A program made the position numbers and the translations under genes. This document shows positions 36,022-45,203 of a stretch of 64,000 nucleotides of DNA, one piece after another. The stretch spans positions 186,001 through 250,000 of the forward strand of contig NZ_JACIDT010000002.1 of NCBI RefSeq assembly GCF_014196495.1, written 5' to 3'. The notes beneath the pieces are model-generated. The model searched no databases. It was not told the origin of the DNA and saw only the letters and a program-made list of their open reading frames with translations. Positions within the stretch are counted from its first letter, which is position 1. Every line of letters starts with the position of its first letter. The stretch comes from Sphingobium jiangsuense. GTDB lineage: Bacteria > Pseudomonadota > Alphaproteobacteria > Sphingomonadales > Sphingomonadaceae.

Positions 36022-36462
36022 ATGACTGATCTCGTGCCTCGAATCGACAATGCCGCGGCAGCAGAGCGCATCGCGCCGCGCGTCGTTCCGGCGGTCGCGG
36101 CGGTGCAGGCGGCCAGCGCCGGCGCGGGCGGATCGTCCGGCGAGGAGGAGGTCGGCGCCGATCACGGCGCGGAGGCGCGGCGCCAGCTCATGGCCAGCAT
36201 GGCCGACTATGCGCGCATGCAGGCGCGCATCTCCCATATTCTCGATGAGATGAACGGCGGCGTCGAGCAGGCGAGCGCCGACATGGACGCCATGGCTTCC
36301 GGCTCCACCGTGCTGGTTCCTCCGCCGCCCGCCACGACGCAGGCGCTGGAAATGGCGCTGCAACTGGCCCGCGCGATGGCGCGCAAGGCGGATCTCGCCC
36401 GCGCGGCGCAGGCCAATCTCGATCCCCGCACGGTCGGCGCGATCGTCGGTCACGCCGACTGA
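36022..36462 (+). CDS. Small unknown protein, likely flagellar late gene
   Basis: 146 aa, no family recognised. No membrane segment or signal peptide. Ala-rich and helical, with ADYARMQARISHILDEMNGG and a C-terminal ALEMALQLARAMARKADLAR. Size and helicity would suit an export chaperone or cytosolic regulator, but this is a guess. The ATG at 36022 has no Shine-Dalgarno and lies where transcription from the sigma-28-like promoter should begin, so the mRNA may be leaderless; an internal ATG at 36190 is an alternative. It sits between flhB and fliD on the same strand. Confidence 0.6.
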   Translation: MTDLVPRIDNAAAAERIAPRVVPAVAAVQAASAGAGGSSGEEEVGADHGAEARRQLMASMADYARMQARISHILDEMNGGVEQASADMDAMASGSTVLVPPPPATTQALEMALQLARAMARKADLARAAQANLDPRTVGAIVGHAD

Positions 36463-36514
36463 AGGCCGCCATCGGCCGCATCGGCCGGGCGAACCGGAAA
36501 AATCACCTTTTCGT

Positions 36515-36541
36515 TAAACATTTGCGATTAACGGTCGTCCT
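36515..36541 (+). promoter_or_regulatory. Candidate sigma-28 promoter of fliD-fliS
   Basis: TAAACATT, 11 bp, GTCGTCCT, about 22 bp before the fliD ATG. Good -35 box, partial -10 box, same spacing as the flagellin promoters. Confidence 0.55.
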
Positions 36542-36562
36542 CTGCATTGAAAGGGAACGACC

Positions 36563-37999
36563 ATGACGTCGAGCATCGGCAGCAACATCATATCCTCTCT
36601 GGGCACCGGCTCCGGCATCGATACGAGCTCGCTGGTGACCTCGCTCGTCGCCGCGGTCCGCGATCCCAAGCAGACGCTCATCACCAACAAGCAGACGCTC
36701 AACACCTCGCGCATTTCGGGCATCGCCACGGCGGCCAGTTCGCTCAGCACCTTTTCGACCGCGCTCACCAGCCTGCTCAAGGACACCTCCTATTCCGGCC
36801 AGCCGGCCTCCAGCGACCCGACCGTCGCGTCGGTGACGGCGCTGACCGGCGGCGTGCCGTCGGGCCTGCCCGCGCAGATCGAGGTGAAGCAGCTCGCGCA
36901 GGCGCAGGTGATGAAATCCGCGACGCTGGAGAACGCGAACTCGCCGGTAGGCCTGGGCACGCTGACGCTGAACACAAAATCGGGCACCAGCACGATCCAC
37001 ATCACCTCCGCCAACAACAGCCTGAGCGGCCTCGCCAAGGCGATCAACTCGGCGAATGCGGGCGTCACCGCGACGGTGATGACCGATTCGACCGGATCGC
37101 GTCTCGTGCTGAAGGGCACCAGTGGCGAGGCGAACGAATTTTCGCTGACGAAGGAGCCGTCCGACACGACGAGCACCAGCCTTCAGGCGTTCACCTTCGG
37201 CAGCACCGAGACGAGCCTCGATACCAGCTCCTACAGCACCATGACCCAGACGCAGGCGGCGCAGAATGCGAAGATCGTCCTCGACGGCGTGGAAATGGAC
37301 TATGCCGACAACGTAGTGACGGACGCCATTCCCTATGTGCGCATCGACCTCAACAAGGCCGCGCCCGGCACCACCGTCATGCTGGCGACCGACGCGCCGG
37401 CGGCCAGCATCACCGATCTGGTCGCGGAATTCGTCGATGCGTTCAACGAGCTGCGGACGTCGCTCAACACCGTGACGGCGGCCGGCACCGACACCACCGA
37501 CGCGGGCGCGCTCACCAATGATTCGGCGATTCGCGAGATGAAGAACCGCCTCGCCAAGCTCACCACGATGCAGCTGTCGGACACCGGCACCTTCCGCACG
37601 CTCAGCAGCATCGGCATCTCGACCAACAAGGACGGCACGCTGTCGCTGGACAAGGAAAAGCTGGCCGCCGCCTATGAGAAGGACCCGGAGGCGATCAAGC
37701 GGATGATCGACCCCGACGTCAGCACCGAAGGCAATCCGGGCCTCGCCAAGGCCGTCGCCGACATCAACGCGGTGCTGACCGACAAGGATTACGGCGCGCT
37801 GACGCTCGCCAGCGACCGCTACACCAAGCTTGCCAAGAGCTATGCCAAGGATCTGGAGAATCTGGACGACCGCATGACCGATTATCAGGCACAGCTCAGC
37901 AAGATGTACACCGCGATGGAATCCAAGCTGACCGCGCTCAAGGCAACGCAGAGCTATCTGAAGCAGCAGATTGATTCCTGGAACGCCAAGGACAGCTGA
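36563..37999 (+). CDS. fliD: Filament cap protein FliD (HAP2)
   Basis: 478 aa. The N-terminal FliD signature is GTGSGIDTSSLVTSLVAAVR then DPKQTLITNKQTLNTSRISG. The C-terminal domain has SSIGISTNKDGTLSLDKEKL and the final coiled coil LDDRMTDYQAQLSKMYTAME. It caps the growing filament. fliS follows after 67 bp, presumably in the same transcript. Confidence 0.95.
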   Translation: MTSSIGSNIISSLGTGSGIDTSSLVTSLVAAVRDPKQTLITNKQTLNTSRISGIATAASSLSTFSTALTSLLKDTSYSGQPASSDPTVASVTALTGGVPSGLPAQIEVKQLAQAQVMKSATLENANSPVGLGTLTLNTKSGTSTIHITSANNSLSGLAKAINSANAGVTATVMTDSTGSRLVLKGTSGEANEFSLTKEPSDTTSTSLQAFTFGSTETSLDTSSYSTMTQTQAAQNAKIVLDGVEMDYADNVVTDAIPYVRIDLNKAAPGTTVMLATDAPAASITDLVAEFVDAFNELRTSLNTVTAAGTDTTDAGALTNDSAIREMKNRLAKLTTMQLSDTGTFRTLSSIGISTNKDGTLSLDKEKLAAAYEKDPEAIKRMIDPDVSTEGNPGLAKAVADINAVLTDKDYGALTLASDRYTKLAKSYAKDLENLDDRMTDYQAQLSKMYTAMESKLTALKATQSYLKQQIDSWNAKDS

Positions 38000-38066
38000 T
38001 CACGCCGGGTGAAATCGCGGCCGCATGAACTCATATCCACAGCCAGAAAACAGGAAATCGACACCC

Positions 38067-38459
38067 ATGTATTATTCGCCGGGATTTGCGGGGAACGCCT
38101 CCAAACGCTACGCAGCGGTGCACGCCGGAAGCCGGATCGCGAGCGCATCGCCGCACGGCCTCGTCAAGGTGCTGTTCGACGAGGTGCTGCTGGCGATGGA
38201 TGCCTGCGCGATCTCGCTCGACCATCGCGATGCGGTGAAGGCGCGCGACAAGCATGTGCGGGCGCTGTCGATCCTCCAGGCGCTGGAAACCAGCCTCGAT
38301 TTCGACAATGGCGGCGACATCGCCATCAGCCTTGCCCAGGTTTATCGCGAGGCGCGCCGGTTGCTGGTCCTCTCCCACGACAGCGGCCTGTCCGATGACA
38401 CGCGCAAGGCGCATGCGCTGATCTCCGAAATCGCCGAAGCCTGGAACCGGATCGGCTGA
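38067..38459 (+). CDS. fliS: Flagellin export chaperone FliS
   Basis: 130 aa four-helix chaperone. The start MYYSPGFAGNASKRYAAVH at 38067, with CAGGAA upstream, matches the typical FliS beginning; an in-frame ATG at 38025 adds 14 residues without family similarity. The helices include SASPHGLVKVLFDEVLLAMD and KHVRALSILQALETSLDFDN. It keeps the two flagellins unpolymerised before export. Last flagellar gene of the locus. Confidence 0.92.
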   Translation: MYYSPGFAGNASKRYAAVHAGSRIASASPHGLVKVLFDEVLLAMDACAISLDHRDAVKARDKHVRALSILQALETSLDFDNGGDIAISLAQVYREARRLLVLSHDSGLSDDTRKAHALISEIAEAWNRIG

Positions 38460-38488
38460 AGGCCCGCCGCGCCGGGGACGGAGCATGG

Positions 38489-38518
38489 TTGACGCAAAGG
38501 GGCGTTGCGCGATATAGG
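38489..38518 (+). promoter_or_regulatory. Candidate housekeeping promoter of argD
   Basis: TTGACG, 18 bp, TATAGG, about 117 bp before the argD ATG. Fits a sigma-70 promoter. Confidence 0.5.
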
Positions 38519-38528
38519 CGCGCATCGC

Positions 38529-38558
38529 GAAGGGCGGCCCGGCGGGGGTCGCCTTTTT
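38529..38558 (+). terminator. Terminator-like hairpin in the argD leader
   Basis: GGCGGCC / GGTCGCC stem with one wobble pair, followed by TTTTTGCG. It can end the fliD-fliS transcript. Since the candidate argD promoter lies upstream of it, it could also act as an attenuator. A second inverted repeat GGCGCG / CGCGCC follows at 38565-38583. Confidence 0.55.
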
Positions 38559-38634
38559 GCGTTTGGCGCGATAATCCCGCGCCGGAAAGACACCATCGTC
38601 GGCCGGACGTCCGGCCCAGCAGAAAGGGAAGCTC

Positions 38635-39825
38635 ATGTCGATCACGCCGCTCATGCCCGTTTATCCCCGGTGCAATGTGCGTCCCGTGCGAGGCGAGGGC
38701 TGCTATCTGATCGGCGAGCGCGGCGAGCGCTATCTCGATTTCGCCAGCGGCATCGCGGTCAACGCGCTGGGCCATGGCGACCCCCGGCTGGTCAGGACGA
38801 TCGCGGAGCAGGCCGCGACGCTGATGCACGTGTCGAACCTCTATGGCAGCCCGCAGGGCGAGAAATTCGCGCAGATGATCGTCGATTCGACCTTCGCCGA
38901 CACGGTGTTCTTCACCAATTCGGGGGCCGAGGCGGTCGAGTGCGCGATCAAGACCGCCCGCCGCTATCATTATGCCAATGGCGAGCCGCACCGGCACAAG
39001 ATCATCTCCTTCTCCAACGCCTTCCACGGCCGGACGCTGGGGACGATCTCCGCCACCGACCAGCCGAAGATGCGTGACGGATTCGAGCCGCTGCTGCCCG
39101 GTTTCCAGGTGGTGCCGTTCAACGATCTGGAGGCCGCGACCGCCGCCGTCGACGCCAACACCGCCGGCTTCCTGCTGGAAACGGTGCAGGGCGAGGGCGG
39201 CCTTGCCCCCGCGACGCCGGAATTCCTCACCGGCCTGCGCAAGCTGTGCGACGAGCAGGGGCTGATGCTGGTCCTCGACGAGGTGCAGTGCGGCATGGGC
39301 CGGACGGGCACCCTCTTTGCGCATGAGCAATATGGCGTCGAGCCGGACATCATGGCGGTGGCCAAGGGCATCGGCGCGGGCTTCCCGCTCGGCGCCTGCC
39401 TCGCGACGGAGAAGGCGGCCAAGGGCATGGTGGCGGGCACCCACGGCTCCACCTATGGCGGCAATCCGCTCGCCATGGCGGTGGGCACGACCGTCTGGGG
39501 CATCATCGACACGCCCGAATTCCTCGCCAATGTGCGGGCGATGGGCGAGCGGCTGCGCGCCGGGCTGGAACAGCTCATCCCCAATCATGACGCGCTGTTC
39601 GACAGCGTGCGCGGCCGCGGGCTGATGCTCGGCCTGAAGCTCAAGAGCGACAGCCGCGCGTTCGTCGCGCATCTGCGCGACAATCATGGGCTGCTGACGG
39701 TGTCGGCGGGCGACAATGTCGTGCGGATCCTGCCGCCGCTGGTGATCGACGAAAGCCACATCGCCGAATGCCTCGCGAAGCTGTCGGCGGGCGCGCGGGA
39801 TTACGCCCCGCCCGCCGCCGAGTGA
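38635..39825 (+). CDS. argD: Acetylornithine aminotransferase
   Basis: 396 aa class-III PLP aminotransferase of arginine synthesis. Seen motifs are [40 protein letters not shown] and [18 protein letters not shown], in which the AK lysine binds PLP. argF follows after 11 bp, so the pair forms an arginine operon, as common in alphaproteobacteria. It may also act on succinyl-ornithine or N-succinyl-diaminopimelate. Confidence 0.94.
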   Translation: MSITPLMPVYPRCNVRPVRGEGCYLIGERGERYLDFASGIAVNALGHGDPRLVRTIAEQAATLMHVSNLYGSPQGEKFAQMIVDSTFADTVFFTNSGAEAVECAIKTARRYHYANGEPHRHKIISFSNAFHGRTLGTISATDQPKMRDGFEPLLPGFQVVPFNDLEAATAAVDANTAGFLLETVQGEGGLAPATPEFLTGLRKLCDEQGLMLVLDEVQCGMGRTGTLFAHEQYGVEPDIMAVAKGIGAGFPLGACLATEKAAKGMVAGTHGSTYGGNPLAMAVGTTVWGIIDTPEFLANVRAMGERLRAGLEQLIPNHDALFDSVRGRGLMLGLKLKSDSRAFVAHLRDNHGLLTVSAGDNVVRILPPLVIDESHIAECLAKLSAGARDYAPPAAE

Positions 39826-39836
39826 AGGGGACCGAC

Positions 39837-40763
39837 ATGACCCGGCATTTCCTCAACCTTTCGGACGCGGGCGGCGACGCCATCGCCGCGATGCTCAATG
39901 ACGCGATCGACCGCAAGGCGGCGCGCGCGGGCAAGCCCAGGGGCGCGGCGGACGCCGACGCACCGCTGGCGGGCCATGTGCTGGCGATGATCTTCGAGAA
40001 GAACTCGACCCGCACCCGCGTGTCCTTCGACATGGCGATGCGTCAGCTGGGCGGCACCAGCCTGATCCTCGACGGCGGCACCTCGCAGCTCGGCCGGGGC
40101 GAGACGGTGGCGGATACCGCCCGCGTCCTCTCCCGCATGTGCGATGCGATCATGATCCGCACCGACGACCATGCCAAGGTCGAGGAAATGGCCCGCCATG
40201 CGACCGTGCCGGTCATCAACGGCCTCACCGACCTGTCCCATCCCTGCCAGATCATGGCGGACCTGCTGACGGTGATCGAGCATGGCACCGCGCTGCCCGG
40301 CAGCCAATGGGCATGGCTGGGCGACGGCAACAACGTGCTCCACTCGATCGTCGAGGCGGCGGGGCTGATGAAGTTCGACGTGCGCATGGGCTGCCCCGTG
40401 GGCTATGATCCCGACCCGTCCTTCGCGGACGCCGCGCGCGCGCTCGGCTCCGTGGTCACGCTGACCCGCGACCCGGCGCAGGCGGCGCGCGACGCCGATA
40501 TCGTCGTCACCGACACCTGGATTTCCATGGGGCAGGCGCATGCCGAGGAAAAGCTGGCGGCGATGATGCCGTTTCAGGTGACGCCGGAACTGATGGCGCT
40601 GGCGAAGCCCGCCGCGAAATTCCTCCACTGCCTGCCCGCCCATCGCGGCGAGGAAGTGGTGGATGCGGTGATCGACGGGCCGCAGTCACTGATCTGGGAC
40701 GAGGCGGAAAACCGCATCCACGCGCAGAAATCGGTGCTGCTCTGGGCGCTCGGCAAGCTCTGA
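39837..40763 (+). CDS. argF: Ornithine carbamoyltransferase
   Basis: 308 aa; makes citrulline from ornithine and carbamoyl phosphate. Carbamoyl-phosphate motif [20 protein letters not shown], ornithine-side motif [13 protein letters not shown] and [14 protein letters not shown] are intact. The ATG at 39837 follows AAGGGGACCG; a longer in-frame start lies within argD. Confidence 0.95.
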   Translation: MTRHFLNLSDAGGDAIAAMLNDAIDRKAARAGKPRGAADADAPLAGHVLAMIFEKNSTRTRVSFDMAMRQLGGTSLILDGGTSQLGRGETVADTARVLSRMCDAIMIRTDDHAKVEEMARHATVPVINGLTDLSHPCQIMADLLTVIEHGTALPGSQWAWLGDGNNVLHSIVEAAGLMKFDVRMGCPVGYDPDPSFADAARALGSVVTLTRDPAQAARDADIVVTDTWISMGQAHAEEKLAAMMPFQVTPELMALAKPAAKFLHCLPAHRGEEVVDAVIDGPQSLIWDEAENRIHAQKSVLLWALGKL

Positions 40764-40931
40764 TCGGCTGGTCATGGTTGCTTTTCCGCCGCTGCGTTCC
40801 CATCTCGCAGGGCGACGCAGAGGGTGTCCGGCGCGCATGAAGGCGGGCCGGATATTCGGAAATTTCAAAAGCGCATCGTCCTTCGCCGGGGCAGGCCCCC
40901 GGCGCGCGATGCCTTGACCGAGGACGGCAGA

Positions 40932-41870
40932 GTGACAGGGCAGCAGATCGACCGGCGGCTGGACGGCATATTGGGCTTCACCATCCCGTCGCGCCATGCG
41001 CGCGGGCGCGTTGCCCGGCTGGGGCCGGCGCTGGACGAGATTCTTTCCGCCCACACCTATCCGCCGGTCATCGCCCGGCTGCTGGCCGAGGCGCTGGTGC
41101 TGGCCGCGCTGCTGGGCAGCACGCTGAAGGAGGATGCGGGCCAGCTGACGCTTCAGGCGCAGACAGAGGCCGGGGCGGTCAGCCTGCTGGTGGCGGATTA
41201 CAAGAGCAATGCGGCCGGCGGCGCGCTGCGCGGCTATGTGCAGTTCGACGCGGACAAGCTGGCCGAGCAGGGGAGCGACCCGACGCTGTTCGGCCTGTTC
41301 GGCAAGGGCTATCTGGCGATCACCTTCGATCAGGCGGCGGTCGCAGGGGCCGAGGCGCACCGCTATCAGGGCATCGTGCCGCTGGAGGGGGCATCGCTGG
41401 GCAAGGCGGTCGAGCATTATTTCTTCCAGTCCGAGCAGATCCCCAGCTTCGTGCGCATCGACGTGCGCGAGCGGCCGGGCGGCGGCATGATCGCGGGTGG
41501 CCTGCTGGCGCAGCATCTGCCCGAAGGCGAGGTCGGGCGCGAACGCCTGCATGTGCGGCACGACCACCCGGAATGGGAGCATGTCGAGGCGCTCGCCCAC
41601 ACGATCCGCGCCGAGGAACTGACCGACGACCGGCTCGGCCTCGACGAGATCATCTGGCGCCTGTTCCATGAGGAAGAGGAAATCCGCGTCAGCGACGGGC
41701 AGGAGTTGACGCGCGGCTGCCGCTGCGACGAGACGCATATTCGCGACGTGCTGGCCCGCTTTCCCGCGGGCGAGCGGAAGGACATGGCGGACGACAAGGG
41801 CAATATCAACGTCGATTGCGCTTTCTGCTCGCGCATTTTCCCGATCGCGGTGGCCAGCCTGGCCAATTGA
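40932..41870 (+). CDS. hslO: Redox-regulated chaperone Hsp33
   Basis: 312 aa holdase activated by disulfide formation under oxidative stress. The four zinc-binding cysteines are present near the C-terminus as CRCDETHIRD and NVDCAFCSRIF. The core starts LGFTIPSRHARGRVARLGPA. I chose the GTG at 40932 because GAGGACGG precedes it; in-frame TTG at 40914 and further upstream codons lack a good ribosome binding site. Confidence 0.92.
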   Translation: MTGQQIDRRLDGILGFTIPSRHARGRVARLGPALDEILSAHTYPPVIARLLAEALVLAALLGSTLKEDAGQLTLQAQTEAGAVSLLVADYKSNAAGGALRGYVQFDADKLAEQGSDPTLFGLFGKGYLAITFDQAAVAGAEAHRYQGIVPLEGASLGKAVEHYFFQSEQIPSFVRIDVRERPGGGMIAGGLLAQHLPEGEVGRERLHVRHDHPEWEHVEALAHTIRAEELTDDRLGLDEIIWRLFHEEEEIRVSDGQELTRGCRCDETHIRDVLARFPAGERKDMADDKGNINVDCAFCSRIFPIAVASLAN

Positions 41871-41994
41871 CCGGCGGCTGCCTTTCTTCGGGTGCGGGGC
41901 GATCCTCTTTTTGCCTTAATTGCCCGCTAGGCAAGACCATGGGGACGATCAAGTCCGCCCTTTTCCTGCAACAGGCGAAGCGGCGGGGGGCAGG

Positions 41995-42429
41995 ATGGGA
42001 AGTATGAAGGCAAGGCTCTGGCGCCCGCTGGCGCTCGGCGCGGCGTGTTTTGCGGGGCTGACGGCGATGGGGCCGGGGAATGGTCCGGCTGCGCCCGCCG
42101 ACATGAAGATTTTCGCCGGTCTGGAAAAAGGACAATGGGAATTGCGTCCGCGCGGCATGGATCGCGGCGCCGCGATCCGCAAGCTGTGCCTGGGCGATCC
42201 GGCGCAGCTGTTCCAGATGCGGGGCGGCGATGCCGGGTGCGAGCGCTTCGTCGTCACCGACACGCCGGAGCGCGCCTCCATCACCTATCAATGCCGGGGC
42301 AATGGCGCGGGGCGCACCGACCTGCGGATGGAAACCCCGCGTCTGGTGCAGATTTCCGCGCAGGGCGTCGTCGACGGCGCGCCCTTTTCCGAAACGCTGG
42401 AGGCGCGGCGCACCGGCCCGTGCCGCTGA
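41995..42429 (+). CDS. Small exported protein, DUF3617-like
   Basis: 144 aa with a signal-like N-terminus (RLWRPLALGAACFAGLTAM). The mature part has GLEKGQWELRPRGMDRGAA and four cysteines (KLCLG, AGCERF, YQCRG, GPCR), a pattern seen in sphingomonad DUF3617-type proteins whose function is unknown. Either the ATG at 41995 or that at 42004 could be the start; the first follows GGGGGG. Confidence 0.65.
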   Translation: MGSMKARLWRPLALGAACFAGLTAMGPGNGPAAPADMKIFAGLEKGQWELRPRGMDRGAAIRKLCLGDPAQLFQMRGGDAGCERFVVTDTPERASITYQCRGNGAGRTDLRMETPRLVQISAQGVVDGAPFSETLEARRTGPCR

Positions 42430-42488
42430 ACCGCGCGGCCTGTCACAAGTGCCTTGCGCCGGGGGAGTGATGGGTCTAGCGCACGATC

Positions 42489-43235
42489 ATGACCGGACAT
42501 CGTGATACCAATCAGGCACCTGATACCAATCAGGCACCTGATACCGATCAGGCACCTGGGGCCGTCGTGCTGCTGTCGGGCGGGCTGGACAGCTTCGTCG
42601 CGGCCGCCCTTGCCCGCGAGCAGGGCATGCGCCTTTATGCGCTGACCATCGATTATAACCAGCGGCATCGCGTCGAGCTGGATTCGGCGCGGCGGATCGC
42701 CGAATATCTGGGCGTGGAGCGGCATGTAGTGCTGCCGCTCGATCTCACCGCTTTCGGTGGATCGGCGCTGACCGCCAGCGATATCGACGTGCCCAAGGAC
42801 GGCGTGGGCGCGGCCGGGGATGGCGGCATCCCGATCACCTATGTGCCCGCGCGCAACACCATCTTCCTGTCGTTGACGCTCGGTTTCGCGGAGGTGGTCG
42901 GCGCGCGCGACGTGTTCATCGGCGTCAATGCGCTCGATTATTCGGGTTATCCCGATTGCCGCGCGGACTTCATCGCCGCCTTCCAGACGATGGCGAATCT
43001 GGCGACCAGGGCGGGCGTGGAAGGGCAGGGCGTGCGCATCAACACGCCGCTCCAGTTCCTGTCCAAGGCCGATATCGCGCGCGAGGCGGACCGGCTGGGG
43101 CTGGACGCCGGGCTTTCCTGGTCGTGCTATGATCCGACGCCGGACGGCAAGCATTGCGGCCTGTGCGACAGTTGCCGCCTGCGCGCCAAGGGCTATGCGG
43201 AGGCGGGCCTTCCCGATCCGACCGTCTACGCATGA
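42489..43235 (+). CDS. queC: 7-cyano-7-deazaguanine synthase QueC
   Basis: 248 aa; makes preQ0 from carboxy-deazaguanine for queuosine. The PP-loop is [20 protein letters not shown], and the zinc site is [20 protein letters not shown]. The N-terminus carries an extra 22 residues encoded by three 18 bp tandem units (42504-42557) before the PP-loop. queE overlaps its stop (ATGA). Confidence 0.94.
   Translation: MTGHRDTNQAPDTNQAPDTDQAPGAVVLLSGGLDSFVAAALAREQGMRLYALTIDYNQRHRVELDSARRIAEYLGVERHVVLPLDLTAFGGSALTASDIDVPKDGVGAAGDGGIPITYVPARNTIFLSLTLGFAEVVGARDVFIGVNALDYSGYPDCRADFIAAFQTMANLATRAGVEGQGVRINTPLQFLSKADIAREADRLGLDAGLSWSCYDPTPDGKHCGLCDSCRLRAKGYAEAGLPDPTVYA
42504..42557 (+). repeat. Three 18 bp tandem units at the 5' end of queC
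   Basis: GATACCAATCAGGCACCT, twice exact and a third time with one change (A to G). In frame, encoding (DTNQAP)2-DTDQAP. Copy number could vary without breaking the frame. Confidence 0.95.
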
Positions 43236-43879
43236 GCTACGCGGTCAAGGAAATGTTCCTGACCTTGCAGGGCGAGGGCGTCCGTTCCGGGCGGCGCGCG
43301 GTGTTCCTGCGCTTTGCCGGATGCAATTTGTGGACCGGGCGGGAGCAGGACCGCGCCCGCGCCGTCTGCCGCTTCTGCGACACCGATTTCGTCGGCACGG
43401 ACGGGGAGAATGGCGCGCGCTACGGCTCGGCGGGCGACCTTGCGGCAATGGCGGAGCATCTCTGGGGGCCGGGGCGGGAGGAACGCTATATCGTGCTGAC
43501 CGGCGGGGAGCCGATGTTGCAGGTCGACGATGCGCTGGTCGAGGCGCTGCACGGCGCGGGGTTCGAGATCGCGATCGAGAGCAACGGCACGCTGCCGGTC
43601 CATCCCGGCATCGACTGGGTGTGCATCAGCCCCAAGGCGGGCAGCGAGGTGGTGCAGCGCTCCGGCGACGAGCTGAAGCTGGTCTGGCCGCAGCCGGCCG
43701 AGCCGCTGCCCGGCCATGGCTTCGAGGATATCGGGCAATGGGATTTCGACCATTTCCTGCTACAACCGCTGGACGACCCCGACGCGGACCGCCATCGCGA
43801 GGCCTGCATCGCGCAGGTGATGGACCATCCCCGCTGGCGCCTGACGCTCCAGACGCACAAGATGCTGGGGTTGAAATAG
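43232..43879 (+). CDS. queE: 7-carboxy-7-deazaguanine synthase QueE (radical SAM)
   Basis: 215 aa; converts carboxy-tetrahydropterin to CDG, the substrate of QueC. The iron-sulfur motif is the long form: [12 protein letters not shown] then [12 protein letters not shown], i.e. CX14CX2C, known from proteobacterial QueE enzymes, not the short CX3CX2C. The glycine-rich TGGEP motif is present ([11 protein letters not shown]). The start at 43232 overlaps the queC stop. Confidence 0.93.
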   Translation: MSYAVKEMFLTLQGEGVRSGRRAVFLRFAGCNLWTGREQDRARAVCRFCDTDFVGTDGENGARYGSAGDLAAMAEHLWGPGREERYIVLTGGEPMLQVDDALVEALHGAGFEIAIESNGTLPVHPGIDWVCISPKAGSEVVQRSGDELKLVWPQPAEPLPGHGFEDIGQWDFDHFLLQPLDDPDADRHREACIAQVMDHPRWRLTLQTHKMLGLK

Positions 43880-43915
43880 CGGAGGCTTGTTTGGCTGCGC
43901 GCGAACTAAGAGGAC

Positions 43916-44015
43916 CGTTCGGGCTGAGCTTGTCGAAGCCCTGTTCTTCTTCTTTCCCCAAGAGAAAAGCAGCCGTTGGGCTTCGCCCGCCCTCCGGGTC
44001 GACAAGCTCAGGGGG
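43916..44015. repeat. Palindromic intergenic repeat, family I, copy 2
   Basis: Left arm CGTTCGGGCTGAGCTTGTCG is identical to copy 1, as is the inner CCAAGAGAAAAGCAGCC. The right part carries an extra 15-20 bp (GGGCTTCGCCCGCCCTCCGG) before GTCGACAAGCTCAG. It lies directly before a family II element. Confidence 0.85.
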
Positions 44016-44032
44016 TGAGAACTGTTTTTCTT

Positions 44033-44110
44033 CGTCATGCCAGCGTAGGCTGGCATCTCAGGCGGCGACGTGCGACATGGCCTGCGACCCCAGCCTTCGC
44101 TGGGGTGATG
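44033..44110. repeat. Palindromic intergenic repeat, family II, copy 2 (inverted)
   Basis: Reverse orientation relative to copy 1: CGTCATGCCAGCGTAGGC at the left and CCCCAGCCTTCGCTGGGG at the right, with the same linker type. It fills the convergent queE / 44151 gap together with family I copy 2. Confidence 0.85.
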
Positions 44111-44150
44111 TGTAAGAAGGGCGGCTGCCAACCACCCATCCCGCCCGAAA

Positions 44151-44837
44151 TCACCCGCCGGAAGAAGCGCGCTGTTCCCACGCCTTGGCGCAGTTCGCCT
44201 GGAAATTGTCCTTCTTCCAGCATTTCTTGCCGAAATCGGGCAGGGTCGCGGTGAAGCCGTAGGCCGGGTTGGTGAAATATTGCTCCCCGGTCGGGACCAG
44301 CGACTTGCGGATTTCGCCCATGCGGTTCTGGGCGACGACATGCAGCGATCCGCGCGGCGCGAAGATCGCTTCGCGGCCGACCTTGCTCATCTCGTTGCAG
44401 AAATCGCGCTGGGCGTGGACGGTGGAATAGAGCGAATAGGTCTTGGTGTTGTAGACGTCGAACGCGCGGTCGCCTGTCCTGCCCTTGCCGACGGTGCGAT
44501 GGAAATAGCCGGTCACGGTGGCGAGGCTCTTCGCCAGCTCGTCGTCATGATGGGCGATCGACGCATTATAGTTGCTGACCGTCAGCAGGCTGGGCGCGAA
44601 GTCGCATTGCAGCGCCGCGACGTTGAGCGCCGCGCGCAGATGCCAGACCAGCGCCGCGCGCAGTTCGTCCGGGGTCGCGCCGGGCAGGTTCATCGCCAGC
44701 TGCGGTTCCGCGCCGGTGACCGGCGGGCTGGAGAGGTCAGGCTCGGCGAAATAGAATTGCGCCCGCGCCGGAGCGGAGGAAAGCGCCATGGCCGCCACGG
44801 CGGCGGCCATCAGGGGAAGGGAGAGGAATTTCTTCAT
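44151..44837 (-). CDS. Exported protein of unknown function
   Basis: 228 aa with a clear Sec signal (LPLMAAAVAAMALSSAPARA). No domain recognised. Four to five cysteines (LQCDF, RDFCNEM, KKCWKK, ANCAKAW) suggest disulfides in the periplasm. The body is helical with aromatic residues (TGYFHRTVGKGRTGDRAFDV). It overlaps the lipoprotein gene upstream by 4 bp, so the two are coupled. Likely a lineage-specific envelope protein. Confidence 0.7.
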   Translation of the reverse strand: MKKFLSLPLMAAAVAAMALSSAPARAQFYFAEPDLSSPPVTGAEPQLAMNLPGATPDELRAALVWHLRAALNVAALQCDFAPSLLTVSNYNASIAHHDDELAKSLATVTGYFHRTVGKGRTGDRAFDVYNTKTYSLYSTVHAQRDFCNEMSKVGREAIFAPRGSLHVVAQNRMGEIRKSLVPTGEQYFTNPAYGFTATLPDFGKKCWKKDNFQANCAKAWEQRASSGG

Positions 44838-45148
44838 TGGTCAGCCACCACTTCGGTATCGTCATCGGGGGTAGAGGGCGCGCTCGCATTCTGCGCCGCG
44901 CCGGTCGCGGGGCGGGCGGCGGAGGAGGTGTTGCCGCCGGTTTCGACAAGCGCGGTGCCTTCGCTCTGCACGCCGTCGAGATCGGTCATCGCGTCGTTGA
45001 TCGTGCCATCGACCGTTTCAAGATCCTTTATCTGCACCTGCGCGCCATTGCCTGCATCCTGCCCGCCGCCGCACGCCCCGGTCAACAGGCCCAGCGCCAG
45101 CGCGGCCGTGGTCGGCAGGATACGGACATTGTAAAGTACAGACGGCAT
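44834..45148 (-). CDS. Small putative lipoprotein
   Basis: 104 aa. A signal sequence ends with a lipobox (ALGLLTGACGGG, Cys27). The mature part is short, acidic and low-complexity (GTINDAMTDLDGVQSEG, then Ala/Thr/Ser). It is first in a two-gene unit with the exported protein at 44151. Function unknown. Confidence 0.65.
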   Translation of the reverse strand: MPSVLYNVRILPTTAALALGLLTGACGGGQDAGNGAQVQIKDLETVDGTINDAMTDLDGVQSEGTALVETGGNTSSAARPATGAAQNASAPSTPDDDTEVVADQ

Positions 45149-45203
45149 TAACCTCTCCTGAAGCGGGACGGAGCGGCGACACTAACGTTGCGCGCGCGCT
45201 TGC

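Noticed and set aside
33744..36071. 775-codon minus-strand open frame opposite fliQ-fliR-flhB
   Set aside because: Antisense shadow of conserved membrane protein genes, low-complexity His/Arg/Gln composition, no ribosome binding site.
42504..42557. Tandem 18 bp units as a CRISPR array
   Set aside because: No spacers; the units are directly adjacent and lie in frame within queC.
43880..44150. Small open frames across the repeat elements in the gap after queE
   Set aside because: They consist of the palindromic repeats I and II read as codons and have no independent support.
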